Part shown: positions 24,718 to 32,917 of the stretch, piece by piece | Layout of the letters: every line of letters starts with the position of its first letter | Numbering within the stretch: the stretch's first letter is position 1 | NCBI GenBank assembly: GCA_009838965.1 | Contig: VXQP01000025.1 | Span: 1 to 45,441 of the forward strand | DNA from: Chloroflexota bacterium | GTDB lineage: Bacteria; Chloroflexota; Dehalococcoidia; Lucifugimonadales; Australimonadaceae | Length of the DNA: 45,441 bases | Direction: 5' to 3' | Position numbers and translations under genes: made by a program | The notes under the pieces: model-generated | The model's input: the letters and a program-made list of their open reading frames with translations, nothing else | Told to the model about the DNA's origin: nothing | The model's database searches: none

Positions 24718-26009
24718 CAGGCCGCCGCTCCGGCCGTGGACGGCGCGCGCAGGGGCTTCGCGAGATAGAACGCGGCACAGCCCACGGCGAACGTCCCAGC
24801 CGCCGCAACGAACGCCGTGTCGTAGCTGCCCGTCGTGTCGAACACGAAAGCCGCGACCAGCGGCCCGCTGATGCCCAGCAGCCCCTCGATCGGCGAGATG
24901 AACCCCTTGATCGACCCTGCGTGGAGACGCCCGAAGTAGTTCGGGATCATGATCATCTGCGCCACCGTCCACCCGCCCGTCCCGAGGCCGAACAGGACGC
25001 CGAACAGCACTGCCATCGGGTACGTCTCCGCTACGAGCAGGACGCCCATCGCCAGGAAGAACAGCCCCATCGCCGCCATGCTCACGTAACGCACGTGGAT
25101 GCGCTCCACCAGCATCCCCCAGCCCATCATCGATACCGCCGCCACGCCGGTGAAGATGCTCGCCACCGTCACGGCAAGCCCCTGGGAGATGCCCTTGTCC
25201 TCGAAGTTCGCCACCGCGTGCACGTTGATGGCGATCTGCGCCGAAAGGCCAGCCGCCATCCCCACGGTCAGCATCCAGAGTGTCCGCGTCGCACGCACCT
25301 GGCGAAGCGTCCACGAATACTCGGCCGACGCTGCCGCGCGCGGCGTATGTGCTGCCGGAGCGCTGTCGCCGTCGGGGCGGAGTCCGAAGTCCTCCGGCCT
25401 TCGCCGGATGAACACCATCGAGGGAATGGTGATGAAGAGCGCCGCCACGACCCCCAGTACGACGAACGACTCGCGCCAGCCCAGCGAGAGCAGCACCGGC
25501 AGGATGAGCAGCGGCACGACAGCCTGTCCGGTGCGTTGTCCGGCAGCGCGCATCGCGATAGCGCGTCCGCGCATGCGGATGAACCAGTTCGCGATGGCAA
25601 CCGAGGTGCCGAGCCCCACGCCCGCGACAGACACGGTCCGTGCCACCCCGTACGCCACCCAGAAATGCCACGGCTCGGTCATCGCCGCGATCGCGAGCAG
25701 CCCCGCAGTCACCAGCAGTCCGGTCACGCTCATGACGCCCCGTGCGCCGTAGCGGTCCACTATCGGGCCGACGACCGAGGCCAGCAGCGCGCCTCCCAGG
25801 CTCCCGACAGTAAACGCGACCGTGATCGTCGTGCGGGACCAGCCGAGTTCGTCCTCGATGGGCTTGACGAACACCGAGAAGACGGGGCCGTACATCGGGA
25901 CCTGAGCGATGGAGATGAAGAAGCTGGTGAAGACGATCGCCCAACCGTAGTAGGCGCGGGATGGCCACAACCGGGGCAACTGCTGTATGCGCGCGGGCCC
26001 GCTCTCCAT
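24717..26009 (-). CDS. MFS transporter, OFA/monocarboxylate-like, first of tandem pair
   Basis: 430 residues from the ATG giving MESGPARIQQLPRLWPSRA. Helix 1 begins YYGWAIV, the central loop is RRRPEDFGLRPDG, and the N-terminal AQVPMYGPVFSVFVKPIEDELGW is nearly the same as in the following gene, so the two arose by tandem duplication. Overlapping stop and start codons mean coupled translation; the two could act as a pair or on related substrates. Confidence 0.88.
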   Translation of the reverse strand: MESGPARIQQLPRLWPSRAYYGWAIVFTSFFISIAQVPMYGPVFSVFVKPIEDELGWSRTTITVAFTVGSLGGALLASVVGPIVDRYGARGVMSVTGLLVTAGLLAIAAMTEPWHFWVAYGVARTVSVAGVGLGTSVAIANWFIRMRGRAIAMRAAGQRTGQAVVPLLILPVLLSLGWRESFVVLGVVAALFITIPSMVFIRRRPEDFGLRPDGDSAPAAHTPRAAASAEYSWTLRQVRATRTLWMLTVGMAAGLSAQIAINVHAVANFEDKGISQGLAVTVASIFTGVAAVSMMGWGMLVERIHVRYVSMAAMGLFFLAMGVLLVAETYPMAVLFGVLFGLGTGGWTVAQMIMIPNYFGRLHAGSIKGFISPIEGLLGISGPLVAAFVFDTTGSYDTAFVAAAGTFAVGCAAFYLAKPLRAPSTAGAAA

Positions 26010-26038
26010 CAGGCCCCTACCATACACGCCCCCGCTCC

Positions 26039-26857
26039 CTACGACCTCCGGACCCGGCCCAGCAACGCAAGCGCCGCGAGCGGTATCGTGACGATGCCGA
26101 TGATCGCGATGCCGAGCAGCGCGACGAAGATGTCCTCCGGTACCCAGCCGTCGCTGATGAGCGAACGCATCCCGCGCAGCAGGTAGGTCACCGGGTTGTA
26201 CCGGACGATGGTCTCCATCCAGCCGGTCATCGCCTCCTGCGGAACGAACACCGGGCTCAGGAACACCACCGGGAAGAAGATGATGAAACTGGAGTTCACC
26301 GCCGCCGGGTTTCCCGTCTTCAATGCGATGGCATACGGAAAGCCGTTGTACACGATGGCCCACACGACGGTGAGCGCCAGCAGCGCAACGATGCCGATCA
26401 GCCCCGTTACGAAGTCCACGCCGATGGCGAATGCCAGGATGAACACCGGCACCGACATCGCCACCGCAAGCGCCATGTCCGCCACCATGAACCCCAACAG
26501 CATCGCGAGGCGGTTCACCGGCGACAGGGCCAGACGGTCGAAGTAGCCGTTCTGTATGTCCAGCACCAGTATGTTTGCGCGGCTCAGCCCCGTCACCGCA
26601 AACAGGATGGCCACGGGTATCTGGAACGCCTTGTAGTCGAACCCTTCTGCGGCGGCTCCGGTCGGTATCTCGGTCAGGTCCTGGAGCGCTCCCACGTTGA
26701 TGACGAAGAAGAAGACCGGGATGATGAGCGCCGGGATGAGCGTCTCCATGTCACGCGGGATGGAACGCAGCGCACGCCCGCCCAGACTTGCGATGTCGCG
26801 GAAGAACCCGGCGCGGCGCGCCGTCACCGGCGTGATGGAGCGGGTGGCCGTGGTCAC
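26039..26857 (-). CDS. ABC-2 type permease
   Basis: 272 residues from a GTG that overlaps the ATPase stop (GTGA). About six membrane segments with the ABC-2 membrane-domain pattern; FFPVVFLSPVFVPQEAMTGW and YNPVTYLLRGMRSL are the usual conserved blocks of DrrB-like exporters. With the ATPase it forms an exporter for a drug, lipid or polysaccharide-like molecule. The N-terminus (about 1-30) is basic and cytoplasmic. Confidence 0.9.
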   Translation of the reverse strand: MTTATRSITPVTARRAGFFRDIASLGGRALRSIPRDMETLIPALIIPVFFFVINVGALQDLTEIPTGAAAEGFDYKAFQIPVAILFAVTGLSRANILVLDIQNGYFDRLALSPVNRLAMLLGFMVADMALAVAMSVPVFILAFAIGVDFVTGLIGIVALLALTVVWAIVYNGFPYAIALKTGNPAAVNSSFIIFFPVVFLSPVFVPQEAMTGWMETIVRYNPVTYLLRGMRSLISDGWVPEDIFVALLGIAIIGIVTIPLAALALLGRVRRS

Positions 26858-27846
26858 GAAGCCACCCCTTCCCGCTCCGCGTCGTGCGGTGCGTCTTCCG
26901 CCTCGGCCTCCATGCGCGCGCCGGTGACGTGAAGGAACACGTCGTCCAGGGTCGGTGTGCGCAGTGTGAGCGAGTTCACCGTGACTCCCGCCTGGTTGAG
27001 TGCGAGAGCAACGTCGCTTATCAGCGCCGCGCCGTTCGCCGTGGAGATGGATATCTCGTTCTCGTACACATCCACCTGCTGAACGGAACGCACGCGCTCC
27101 AGTGCAGCGCGACCCTGCTCCGGCTCACGCACGTCCGCAACGATAACGTCGGAACCGACCGACCGTTTCAATTCGGCCGGCGTGCCCTCCGCCGACACCA
27201 CACCGTGATTGATGATACCTACCCGCTCCGCGAGCGCGTCTGCCTCCTCCAGGTACTGCGTCGTCAGAAAGATGGTCACGCCCATCTCCCGGCTGATGGC
27301 GCGCACGTATTCCCATACGCGAGAGCGGCTGATGGGGTCGAGGCCTGTAGTCGGTTCGTCGAGGAAGAGCACTTCAGGTGCGTGGATGAGCGACGCCGCA
27401 AGGTCAAGGCGGCGCTTCATACCGCCGGAGTACGTCCCGATGAGCCGACTCATCGCGTCGCCGATATCGACGAGGTGCTCGAGCTCCTCGATGCGGCGGT
27501 TCGTCTCCCTCCGGGAGAGGCCGTACAACGAGCCCTGGAGGCGCAGCAGTTCAAGGCCGGACTGTTTCGGGTCGAGCCCCACTTCCTGCAGCGCCGTCCC
27601 GATCCTCAGACGGACCTGCACCGCCTCCGACACTACGTCGAACCCGGCGACTCTCGCGCTGCCGCTGGACGGGAGCAGCAACGTCGTCAGGATCCGGAGG
27701 GTGGTGGTCTTGCCTGCCCCGTTCGGACCGAGGAAGCCGTATATCTCGCCCGGACTCACCGCGAGGCTGACGCCCTCGACGGCGCGCACCTCGCCGAACT
27801 GCCTGTAGATGTCTGTCGCTTCTATCGCGTATGTCGTATCAGTCAT
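26854..27846 (-). CDS. ABC transporter ATPase, DrrA-like
   Basis: 330 residues. Walker A GPNGAGKTT (40-48), Q-loop Gln88, signature YSGGMKRRLDL (139-149), Walker B VLFLDEP (159-165) with D-loop TGLD, H-loop near FLTTQYLEEADALAERVG. The C-terminal 100 residues are the extra domain of the DrrA/NodI daunorubicin-resistance type. It powers the ABC-2 permease directly downstream. A 117-base divergent gap separates it from the oxaloacetate decarboxylase gene; no consensus promoter stands out there. Confidence 0.93.
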   Translation of the reverse strand: MTDTTYAIEATDIYRQFGEVRAVEGVSLAVSPGEIYGFLGPNGAGKTTTLRILTTLLLPSSGSARVAGFDVVSEAVQVRLRIGTALQEVGLDPKQSGLELLRLQGSLYGLSRRETNRRIEELEHLVDIGDAMSRLIGTYSGGMKRRLDLAASLIHAPEVLFLDEPTTGLDPISRSRVWEYVRAISREMGVTIFLTTQYLEEADALAERVGIINHGVVSAEGTPAELKRSVGSDVIVADVREPEQGRAALERVRSVQQVDVYENEISISTANGAALISDVALALNQAGVTVNSLTLRTPTLDDVFLHVTGARMEAEAEDAPHDAEREGVAS

Positions 27847-27963
27847 CCTGCCTCTGTCCTTTCAAGAGGATAACACTGGGGGCCGATGGGCTATCATCGC
27901 CCCGACCAAACTACCGGCCTGCTTTGCAAGCGCACAACGGGCCGGTGTCACAGGAGCCACGCC

Positions 27964-28827
27964 ATGCACGTCACCGACCGCCGGCGCCGCCTGCGCGACT
28001 ACTTCCAGCGCGAGGGGTGCGTCCGTCCCGCCTCCGTGTTCGACCCCGTCTCGTCGCGCACCGCCTACGCCCTCGGTTTCGAGGTCGGCATGCTCGGCGG
28101 CTCGATAGCGAGCGCCGTCATCCTCGGCGCGCCGGACGTCGCCGTCATGACGCTCACCGAGCTCGCCGACCAGGTGCGCCGCATCACCCGCGCGTCCGAC
28201 ATCAGCCAGATCGTCGACGCCGACAACGGCTACGGCAACGCGCTGAACGTCATGCGCACCGTCCGGGAGCTGGAGGACGCAGGTGCGAGCGGCATGACCA
28301 TCGAGGACACGTCCCTTCCCAGCCGCTACGGCTCAGGCGGCAAGGAGGAGCTCATCCCGCTCGACGAGATGACCGGCAAGCTGCGCGCCGCTGTCGCCGC
28401 CCGGCAGGACGACGCGACCGTCATCCTCGGGCGCACGCACGCCATCAACGCCACGAGCCTCGACGACGCCGTCGAGCGCGTCGCCGCCTACGCCGACACC
28501 GGCGTGGACGGCATCTTCCTCATGGGCATCCGGGAGGAGGCGCACCTGCAGGCCGTGCGCGCCGTCACCAACCTGCCCTTCATGCTCGGCAGCACACCCG
28601 AGTCACTCACGATGGACGTCCTCGCCCCCTACGGCGTCAAGATCGTCCTGCGCGGCCACGGCACGTTCACCCAGACCGTCCGCACCGTCTACGAATCGCT
28701 CGAACACCAGGCGTCCGGTGCGCCGTCCGCCGAGCTCGCCGACCGCGAACCGACGCCGGAGATGATGGGCATCGCTACCGGCACGGCGGACTACCGCTCC
28801 GCCCGCGACGCCTACCTCGGCGGCTGA
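27964..28827 (+). CDS. Oxaloacetate decarboxylase, PEP mutase/isocitrate lyase superfamily
   Basis: 287 residues, ATG with GGAG 7 bases upstream. Metal-binding Asp85/Asp87 in VDADNGYGNALNVMRTV, and Glu114/Asp115 in MTIEDTSLP. These two blocks closely match the Pseudomonas PA4872 type of Mg-dependent oxaloacetate decarboxylase as I recall it. It lacks the EDKxxxxxNS loop of PEP mutase and the KKCGH of isocitrate lyase. Expected reaction: oxaloacetate to pyruvate and CO2, possibly on related 2-oxo acids. The stop codon lies inside a strong GAGGAGG site that introduces a 14-codon mini-frame (next entry), suggesting a downstream partner gene was lost. Confidence 0.85.
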   Translation: MHVTDRRRRLRDYFQREGCVRPASVFDPVSSRTAYALGFEVGMLGGSIASAVILGAPDVAVMTLTELADQVRRITRASDISQIVDADNGYGNALNVMRTVRELEDAGASGMTIEDTSLPSRYGSGGKEELIPLDEMTGKLRAAVAARQDDATVILGRTHAINATSLDDAVERVAAYADTGVDGIFLMGIREEAHLQAVRAVTNLPFMLGSTPESLTMDVLAPYGVKIVLRGHGTFTQTVRTVYESLEHQASGAPSAELADREPTPEMMGIATGTADYRSARDAYLGG

Positions 28828-28836
28828 GGAGGCAGC

Positions 28837-28881
28837 ATGGCTACCCTGCTGAACAAGAATGTCAACGAAGGCTCCAGATGA
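28837..28881 (+). other. 14-codon mini-frame with strong ribosome site (gene remnant or leader)
   Basis: ATG preceded by GAGGAGG 4 bases upstream, starting 9 bases after the decarboxylase stop. It encodes MATLLNKNVNEGSR and then stops. The inverted repeat at 28851 begins inside it. Most likely the start of a former downstream gene truncated by an element whose end lies at 28851; a true leader peptide seems less likely because no plus-strand gene follows. Confidence 0.35.
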
Positions 28882-28937
28882 CATCCTTGTTCCGGGTCTT
28901 ACGAGTGATGCGGGGGTGCGATCTGACATTCTTGTTC
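28851..28937. repeat. 14-bp inverted/direct repeats, possible IS remnant
   Basis: GAACAAGAATGTCA (28851-28864) is the exact reverse complement of 28924-28937 and matches the reverse complement of 28879-28892 at 13 of 14 positions. The latter two are direct repeats 45 bases apart. A partial copy (CTTGTTCAG) lies at 29113-29121. The remaining 28938-29228 holds no gene, only a weak GCC(G)TGTCC/GGACAGGC hairpin near 29080-29102. No transposase frame is seen. Interpreted as a degenerate end of an insertion element. Confidence 0.5.
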
Positions 28938-29228
28938 TCCATTTGACAGGCATTTTCAAGGCCGTGGCCTGCTTCCCGCGAACAAGGCAACAACAATCTC
29001 ATCCGTTCAAAAGTTCTGTGGTCCGGCGAGTGTCATTCTGTTGCAAATGCTGCTCTAGGGAGAGGGGCTGGCGCCACGTGCCGTGTCCTGGGGGACAGGC
29101 AACAAGGGTGATCTTGTTCAGGTGCGGGGGCGGGTTGCGTGGTCATGCAGACATGGTAGGGAGGGCTGCGTTGACCGCGCAACGGACTGGTGTCCCCTAC
29201 GCATGAGTAAATGCGCCGGCGTCTTCCC

Positions 29229-30650
29229 TTAACCTTCCTCCGCCAGTGCCGGCCAGAGGTGCCCCCAGGGGCGGGCGCGCTCCAGCGCCGCCGATGCGCG
29301 CAGCACGCCCACGTCGTCGTAAAGGCGACCCACGATCTGCACTGCGAGCGGCAGCCCATTCGAGTGGAACCCCACCGGCACGCAGGCCGCCGGGTTGTAC
29401 GCGTGGTTGAACGGCGTCGTGAAGCTCTGCGGCGGGCGCGACCGGTCCGGCATCCGCACAGCGTCAATCCGCTGCGCCGGGCCCATCGCCGGGCTCAGCA
29501 GCAGGTCGTAGTTGCGGAACCACTCCTGCACCCGCAGGCCATACCCGCGATTGCGCCGCACGATGCGTCGGTATTGCCACGCCTTTGCGTGCGGCCCGGC
29601 CTCGTACACCGGACGCGCGACGTCGCTCAGGTCGTCCAGGTGCTTCTCCAGGAAACCAGGGACCATCGCCTCGGCGGCGGCGTAGTGGTCGCCCGAGTAC
29701 GCCCACACGCCCGGCTCCAGCTCCTCCGGCTCGTCGATCGTCGGCGGGTCCGCCTCCGTCACGATGCAGCCCGCGTCCTCGAAGAAGCGCGCCGTGTCGC
29801 GCACCAGTTCGAGCGCCTCCCCGTCCATGGTGAAACCCCTGCCGAAGTCGTAGCTCACCGCGACGCGCAGCCCGCGCAGATCGCCCGACGCGAACGCGAA
29901 GTAGTCGCTCACCGGCGGCAGGTTCGACTCGCCGTCGCGCGGGTCGTAGCCGGCGAGCGCCTGCAGCACGAGCGCGGAGTCGCGCACCGTGCGCGTCATC
30001 GGGCCGTTGTGCGAGCGTCCGGGCGCCGCGCGCCACGTCTGCACCGACGGGATGCGCTGGTACGTCGGCTTGATGCCGAATATGCCGTTGATCGCCGCGG
30101 GCATCCGTATAGAGCCGCCCGAGTCGGTGCCGATGGCGAGCGGCCCGAGGCCTGCCGCCACCTGCGAGCCCGCGCCGCCGCTGGAACCCCCGCACGTGTG
30201 GTCGAGGTTCCACGGGTTGCGCCCCGGCGGGCTGATGCGGTTGTCTACAGCCCCGTGCAGCGCGAACTCAGGCAGGTTCGTCTTGCCGATGAGCACCCCA
30301 CCCTCGCGGCGGATGCGCCGCGCCATCTCCGAGTCCGGCTGCCGGTTCTCCACGAACGCCAGCGAGCCGTACGTCGTTGGATGGCCCGCCATCTCGATGC
30401 TGTCCTTCAGCGAGATCGGCACGCCGCACAGCAGCCCGCGCTCGCCGGAGCCGAGCCACGCCGCTTCCGCCGCCTGCGCCGCCTCCATCGCGTCGTCCGT
30501 ATTCACGGCGAGGAACGCGCTCAGCTTCGGGTCGAGCCGCTCGATGCGCTCGAACACCTCGCGTGTCACCTCGACGGGCGAGAAGTCGCGGCGTCGGTAG
30601 CCCTCGATCAGTTCCGTGGCGGAGAGCCGCCAGAATCCCGCGTCGCTCAT
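29229..30650 (-). CDS. Amidase (amidase-signature family)
   Basis: 473 residues. Ser-cisSer-Lys triad: Lys82 (ISLKDS), cis-Ser in CGGSSGG (156/157) and nucleophile Ser180 in GTDSGGSIR. It hydrolyses a carboxamide to acid and ammonia; the specificity loop cannot be assigned. No GatB/GatC nearby, so it is not the tRNA amidotransferase. Last gene of the five-gene unit; its ATG overlaps the stop of the ThDP beta subunit (ATGA). A long open frame upstream is a shadow. Confidence 0.93.
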   Translation of the reverse strand: MSDAGFWRLSATELIEGYRRRDFSPVEVTREVFERIERLDPKLSAFLAVNTDDAMEAAQAAEAAWLGSGERGLLCGVPISLKDSIEMAGHPTTYGSLAFVENRQPDSEMARRIRREGGVLIGKTNLPEFALHGAVDNRISPPGRNPWNLDHTCGGSSGGAGSQVAAGLGPLAIGTDSGGSIRMPAAINGIFGIKPTYQRIPSVQTWRAAPGRSHNGPMTRTVRDSALVLQALAGYDPRDGESNLPPVSDYFAFASGDLRGLRVAVSYDFGRGFTMDGEALELVRDTARFFEDAGCIVTEADPPTIDEPEELEPGVWAYSGDHYAAAEAMVPGFLEKHLDDLSDVARPVYEAGPHAKAWQYRRIVRRNRGYGLRVQEWFRNYDLLLSPAMGPAQRIDAVRMPDRSRPPQSFTTPFNHAYNPAACVPVGFHSNGLPLAVQIVGRLYDDVGVLRASAALERARPWGHLWPALAEEG

Positions 30651-31210
30651 GACGCCTCCAGCTGCTCTTTCAGCAGCGCGGTCTGTTTCGACATAGGCAC
30701 CCCCGCCCACAGCGGACCACGGTCCTCTCGCTCGATGGTCAGTTCGATGAGCACCGGCCCCGTCATCCCGAAGATCTCGGGCAGGCGCTCCAGTAAATCC
30801 TCCGCCGCGTCGATGCGAAGCGCGTCCGCGTACCCCGCGCCCTTCGCAAGCGCCACCCAGTCGAACCGCCCTGTCGCGGGCAACGGCTGGTTGCCCGTGC
30901 TCTGGTGCAGGCCGTTGGCGAAGACGAAGTGATACAGGTTCGCGGGCGACTGCCCCGCGACGGTGACCAGCGAGCCAAGCTGCATGAGCAGGCTGCCGTC
31001 GCCGTCCAGCACCATCACCTTCCTGTCGGGGCGCGCAACCGCGAGCCCCAGCCCGATCGACGACGCGCTGCCCATGCATTGCGACGCGTCGACGTGAAAT
31101 ATCTCGCCCTGCCCCGCCTGGTGCCACGGGTATATCGACTGCATCGTTACGACGGAGACGGCGTCGCCGCGCCCCTCCGCGAGTATCTCTATGGCCTCGT
31201 TCCGTTCCAT
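30647..31210 (-). CDS. ThDP-dependent decarboxylase, beta subunit (ComE-like)
   Basis: 187 residues, only the cofactor-binding domain. GDG motif at 70-72 with the closing Asn99 26 residues later, the standard ThDP/Mg motif. FHVDASQCMGSASSIGLGLAVARP precedes it. Separate alpha and beta subunits are found in sulfopyruvate decarboxylase (ComDE) and in some phosphonopyruvate/phenylpyruvate decarboxylases. Together they should decarboxylate a 2-oxo acid to an aldehyde. It lies 2 bases after the alpha gene and overlaps the amidase gene. Confidence 0.85.
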   Translation of the reverse strand: MERNEAIEILAEGRGDAVSVVTMQSIYPWHQAGQGEIFHVDASQCMGSASSIGLGLAVARPDRKVMVLDGDGSLLMQLGSLVTVAGQSPANLYHFVFANGLHQSTGNQPLPATGRFDWVALAKGAGYADALRIDAAEDLLERLPEIFGMTGPVLIELTIEREDRGPLWAGVPMSKQTALLKEQLEAS

Positions 31211-31212
31211 GT

Positions 31213-31734
31213 CTACACCGTCGGCGCTCCTACGATGAGGGCCGCGGGCCCCATCGTCTTGTGCGCGTGCTCATAGGCCGCCCTGATGTTGCCGATGTCG
31301 TCCGGTCCTTCCAGCCGCCAGTGCGACACGCCCCACACGTCCAGCGTCGGTTCCACCATCCGCACGGCGCGCGACCTGCTCTCCTCTACGGCCACCATCG
31401 GGTCGCGCTGGAACTGCCCCACGAATATGAACGTGGGGATGCGTGCGTCCAGCGGTATCGCCTTGATGGTGTTGATGGACGCGAAGATGCCGTTGTTCTG
31501 GATGACCAGCATCGGGTTCTTCCCGCCCATGTACAGTCCCGCGTTGATGCCCATCGCCTCGTCCTCGGTGCACGCCGTGATGAAGCGGATGGACGGGTCC
31601 TCCTGTAACTGCGCGATGAGCGTCTTCTGGTACGAGTCCGGGATGCAGATGACGTGGTCTATACCAAGTGCGCGCAACTCCGCCACGATGGCCGACGCCT
31701 CGACCCCGACCGCGACCGGCTTCGCCTCCGTCAT
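31213..31734 (-). CDS. ThDP-dependent decarboxylase, alpha subunit (ComD-like)
   Basis: 173 residues, the pyrimidine-binding domain. FITACTEDEAMGINAGLYMGGK (from about 51) holds the conserved Glu (57 or 59) that activates ThDP. LVIQNNGIFASINTIKAI and FVGQF follow, as in ComD. It forms the active site together with the beta subunit encoded 2 bases downstream. It starts 3 bases after the RidA-like gene. Context (amidase, RidA-like, amidohydrolase) suggests catabolism rather than coenzyme M synthesis, for which no other gene is present. Confidence 0.85.
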   Translation of the reverse strand: MTEAKPVAVGVEASAIVAELRALGIDHVICIPDSYQKTLIAQLQEDPSIRFITACTEDEAMGINAGLYMGGKNPMLVIQNNGIFASINTIKAIPLDARIPTFIFVGQFQRDPMVAVEESRSRAVRMVEPTLDVWGVSHWRLEGPDDIGNIRAAYEHAHKTMGPAALIVGAPTV

Positions 31735-31737
31735 GCG

Positions 31738-32913
31738 CTACGCTCCCGCGATGCAGGAGAGCTCGACCTCGGCGTTGCCGTGCAGGTCGACGCCAACGAC
31801 GTTCATCGTCGGCGGGTCGCCGCCCCAGTGCTCCGCCGCCAGCGCCACGAACTCGTCCTCGAAGTAGATGTCGTCGAGGAAGACTTCGAGCCGCAGCACG
31901 TTCTCCAGCGACGTGTCGAACCGATTGAGCGCGGCGTCCAGGCGGCGCAGCGCCTGCCGAGCCTGTCCGTTGCGGTCGCCGTACAGCTCCTGTTTCACCG
32001 CGCCGGTCTGCTCGTCGGCGAGCCCCGACGCAGCGGACGCGAACACGAGCCCGTTGGCCCGCACGGCCTGAGCTTGGTCCGGGTCCTCGGCCAGCCACGC
32101 CGTCTCCTTCTCCCCGCCGGGGTTGATGGCGACGCCGCCGATCTCCATGACGCCGCGACCGCCGAGCAGCGTCCCGACCGAGTACGCCGCGAACGGCACC
32201 TTTCCACCGAAGCGCTCCTTCAGCTGGTCGTAGTACGGCCCGACGTCGCCGATGCGCTTCAGCGCGCAGTCCGTCCGCACGAGGTCGTCGAGGCTTCCGC
32301 CTCCCTTCTCCAGGTGCGAGCGCAGCCACTCGTACGTGTAGAACAGCTCCGTGCTGAACTGCTCCGGCACCTCCTCGGCGGCCTCCTCGTCCGTGAACGG
32401 GTTGGAGCGCCCGCGCACGCCGATCACATACGTGAAATCGCCGCAGCGTGTGATGCGGGACGCTCGCCCGCGGTGCGGCTGGTGCACGAACACCTCCCGC
32501 TCCAGGTCCGGCGTCATCGCCATCACAACGGCGGTGAGCATGTTTACGCCCGCCATCTTGCACTGCGCGCCGAAGCTCACCGCGAGCTTGTGGCCTTCCT
32601 CGCCGAAGTGGTCAGGCCACGTCGCCATGCGCTCGAGACGCCACGACTGGCCGGACGTGAAGTTCTCTATCCACACCGCCGCGTCGCCGCCGTAGCCCAC
32701 CTGCTCCAGCCGCCGCGCCTGCCGCCCGTAGGCGTTGTTGCACTGCGGTATCGCCTGTCCGTCCAGCTCCGTGTTGACCTGCTGTGTGTCGATGTCGCGG
32801 TAGCCGTCGGAACTGGAGAGGAAGACGTAGGGGCCGTATCGGAGCACGGCGGCCATCTGCCGGTTGCGCTCGTCGCCGAGCAGGACTTCTTTCTTGTGAC
32901 GGTTCTCGGCCAA
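31738..32913 (-). CDS. Triple RidA/YjgF-domain protein
   Basis: 391 residues, three times the usual RidA length. Three repeats begin with the RidA strand pattern: VLRYGPYVFLSSSDG (23-37), ITRCGDFTYVIGVRG (154-168) and AVRANGLVFASAASG (283-297). Each carries the middle helix (RRLEQVGYGGDAAVWI; LEKGGGSLDDLVRT; LNRFDTSLENVLRLEVFLDD). RidA is normally a homotrimer that hydrolyses enamine/imine intermediates; here one chain may build the whole trimer. The active-site Arg in the PARS segment of E. coli RidA has no counterpart in the two clear repeats (KVPFAAYSV, DPPTMNVVG), so ordinary deaminase activity is doubtful. Start: TTG 32913, four bases after the previous stop, or ATG at residue 20. Confidence 0.75.
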   Translation of the reverse strand: MAENRHKKEVLLGDERNRQMAAVLRYGPYVFLSSSDGYRDIDTQQVNTELDGQAIPQCNNAYGRQARRLEQVGYGGDAAVWIENFTSGQSWRLERMATWPDHFGEEGHKLAVSFGAQCKMAGVNMLTAVVMAMTPDLEREVFVHQPHRGRASRITRCGDFTYVIGVRGRSNPFTDEEAAEEVPEQFSTELFYTYEWLRSHLEKGGGSLDDLVRTDCALKRIGDVGPYYDQLKERFGGKVPFAAYSVGTLLGGRGVMEIGGVAINPGGEKETAWLAEDPDQAQAVRANGLVFASAASGLADEQTGAVKQELYGDRNGQARQALRRLDAALNRFDTSLENVLRLEVFLDDIYFEDEFVALAAEHWGGDPPTMNVVGVDLHGNAEVELSCIAGA

Positions 32914-32917
32914 GCTC

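Noticed and set aside
27964-31734. Phosphonate synthesis pair (PEP mutase plus phosphonopyruvate decarboxylase)
   Set aside because: The PEPM-superfamily protein lacks the EDKxxxxxNS loop and matches the oxaloacetate decarboxylase type; the ThDP genes are on the other strand in a different operon.
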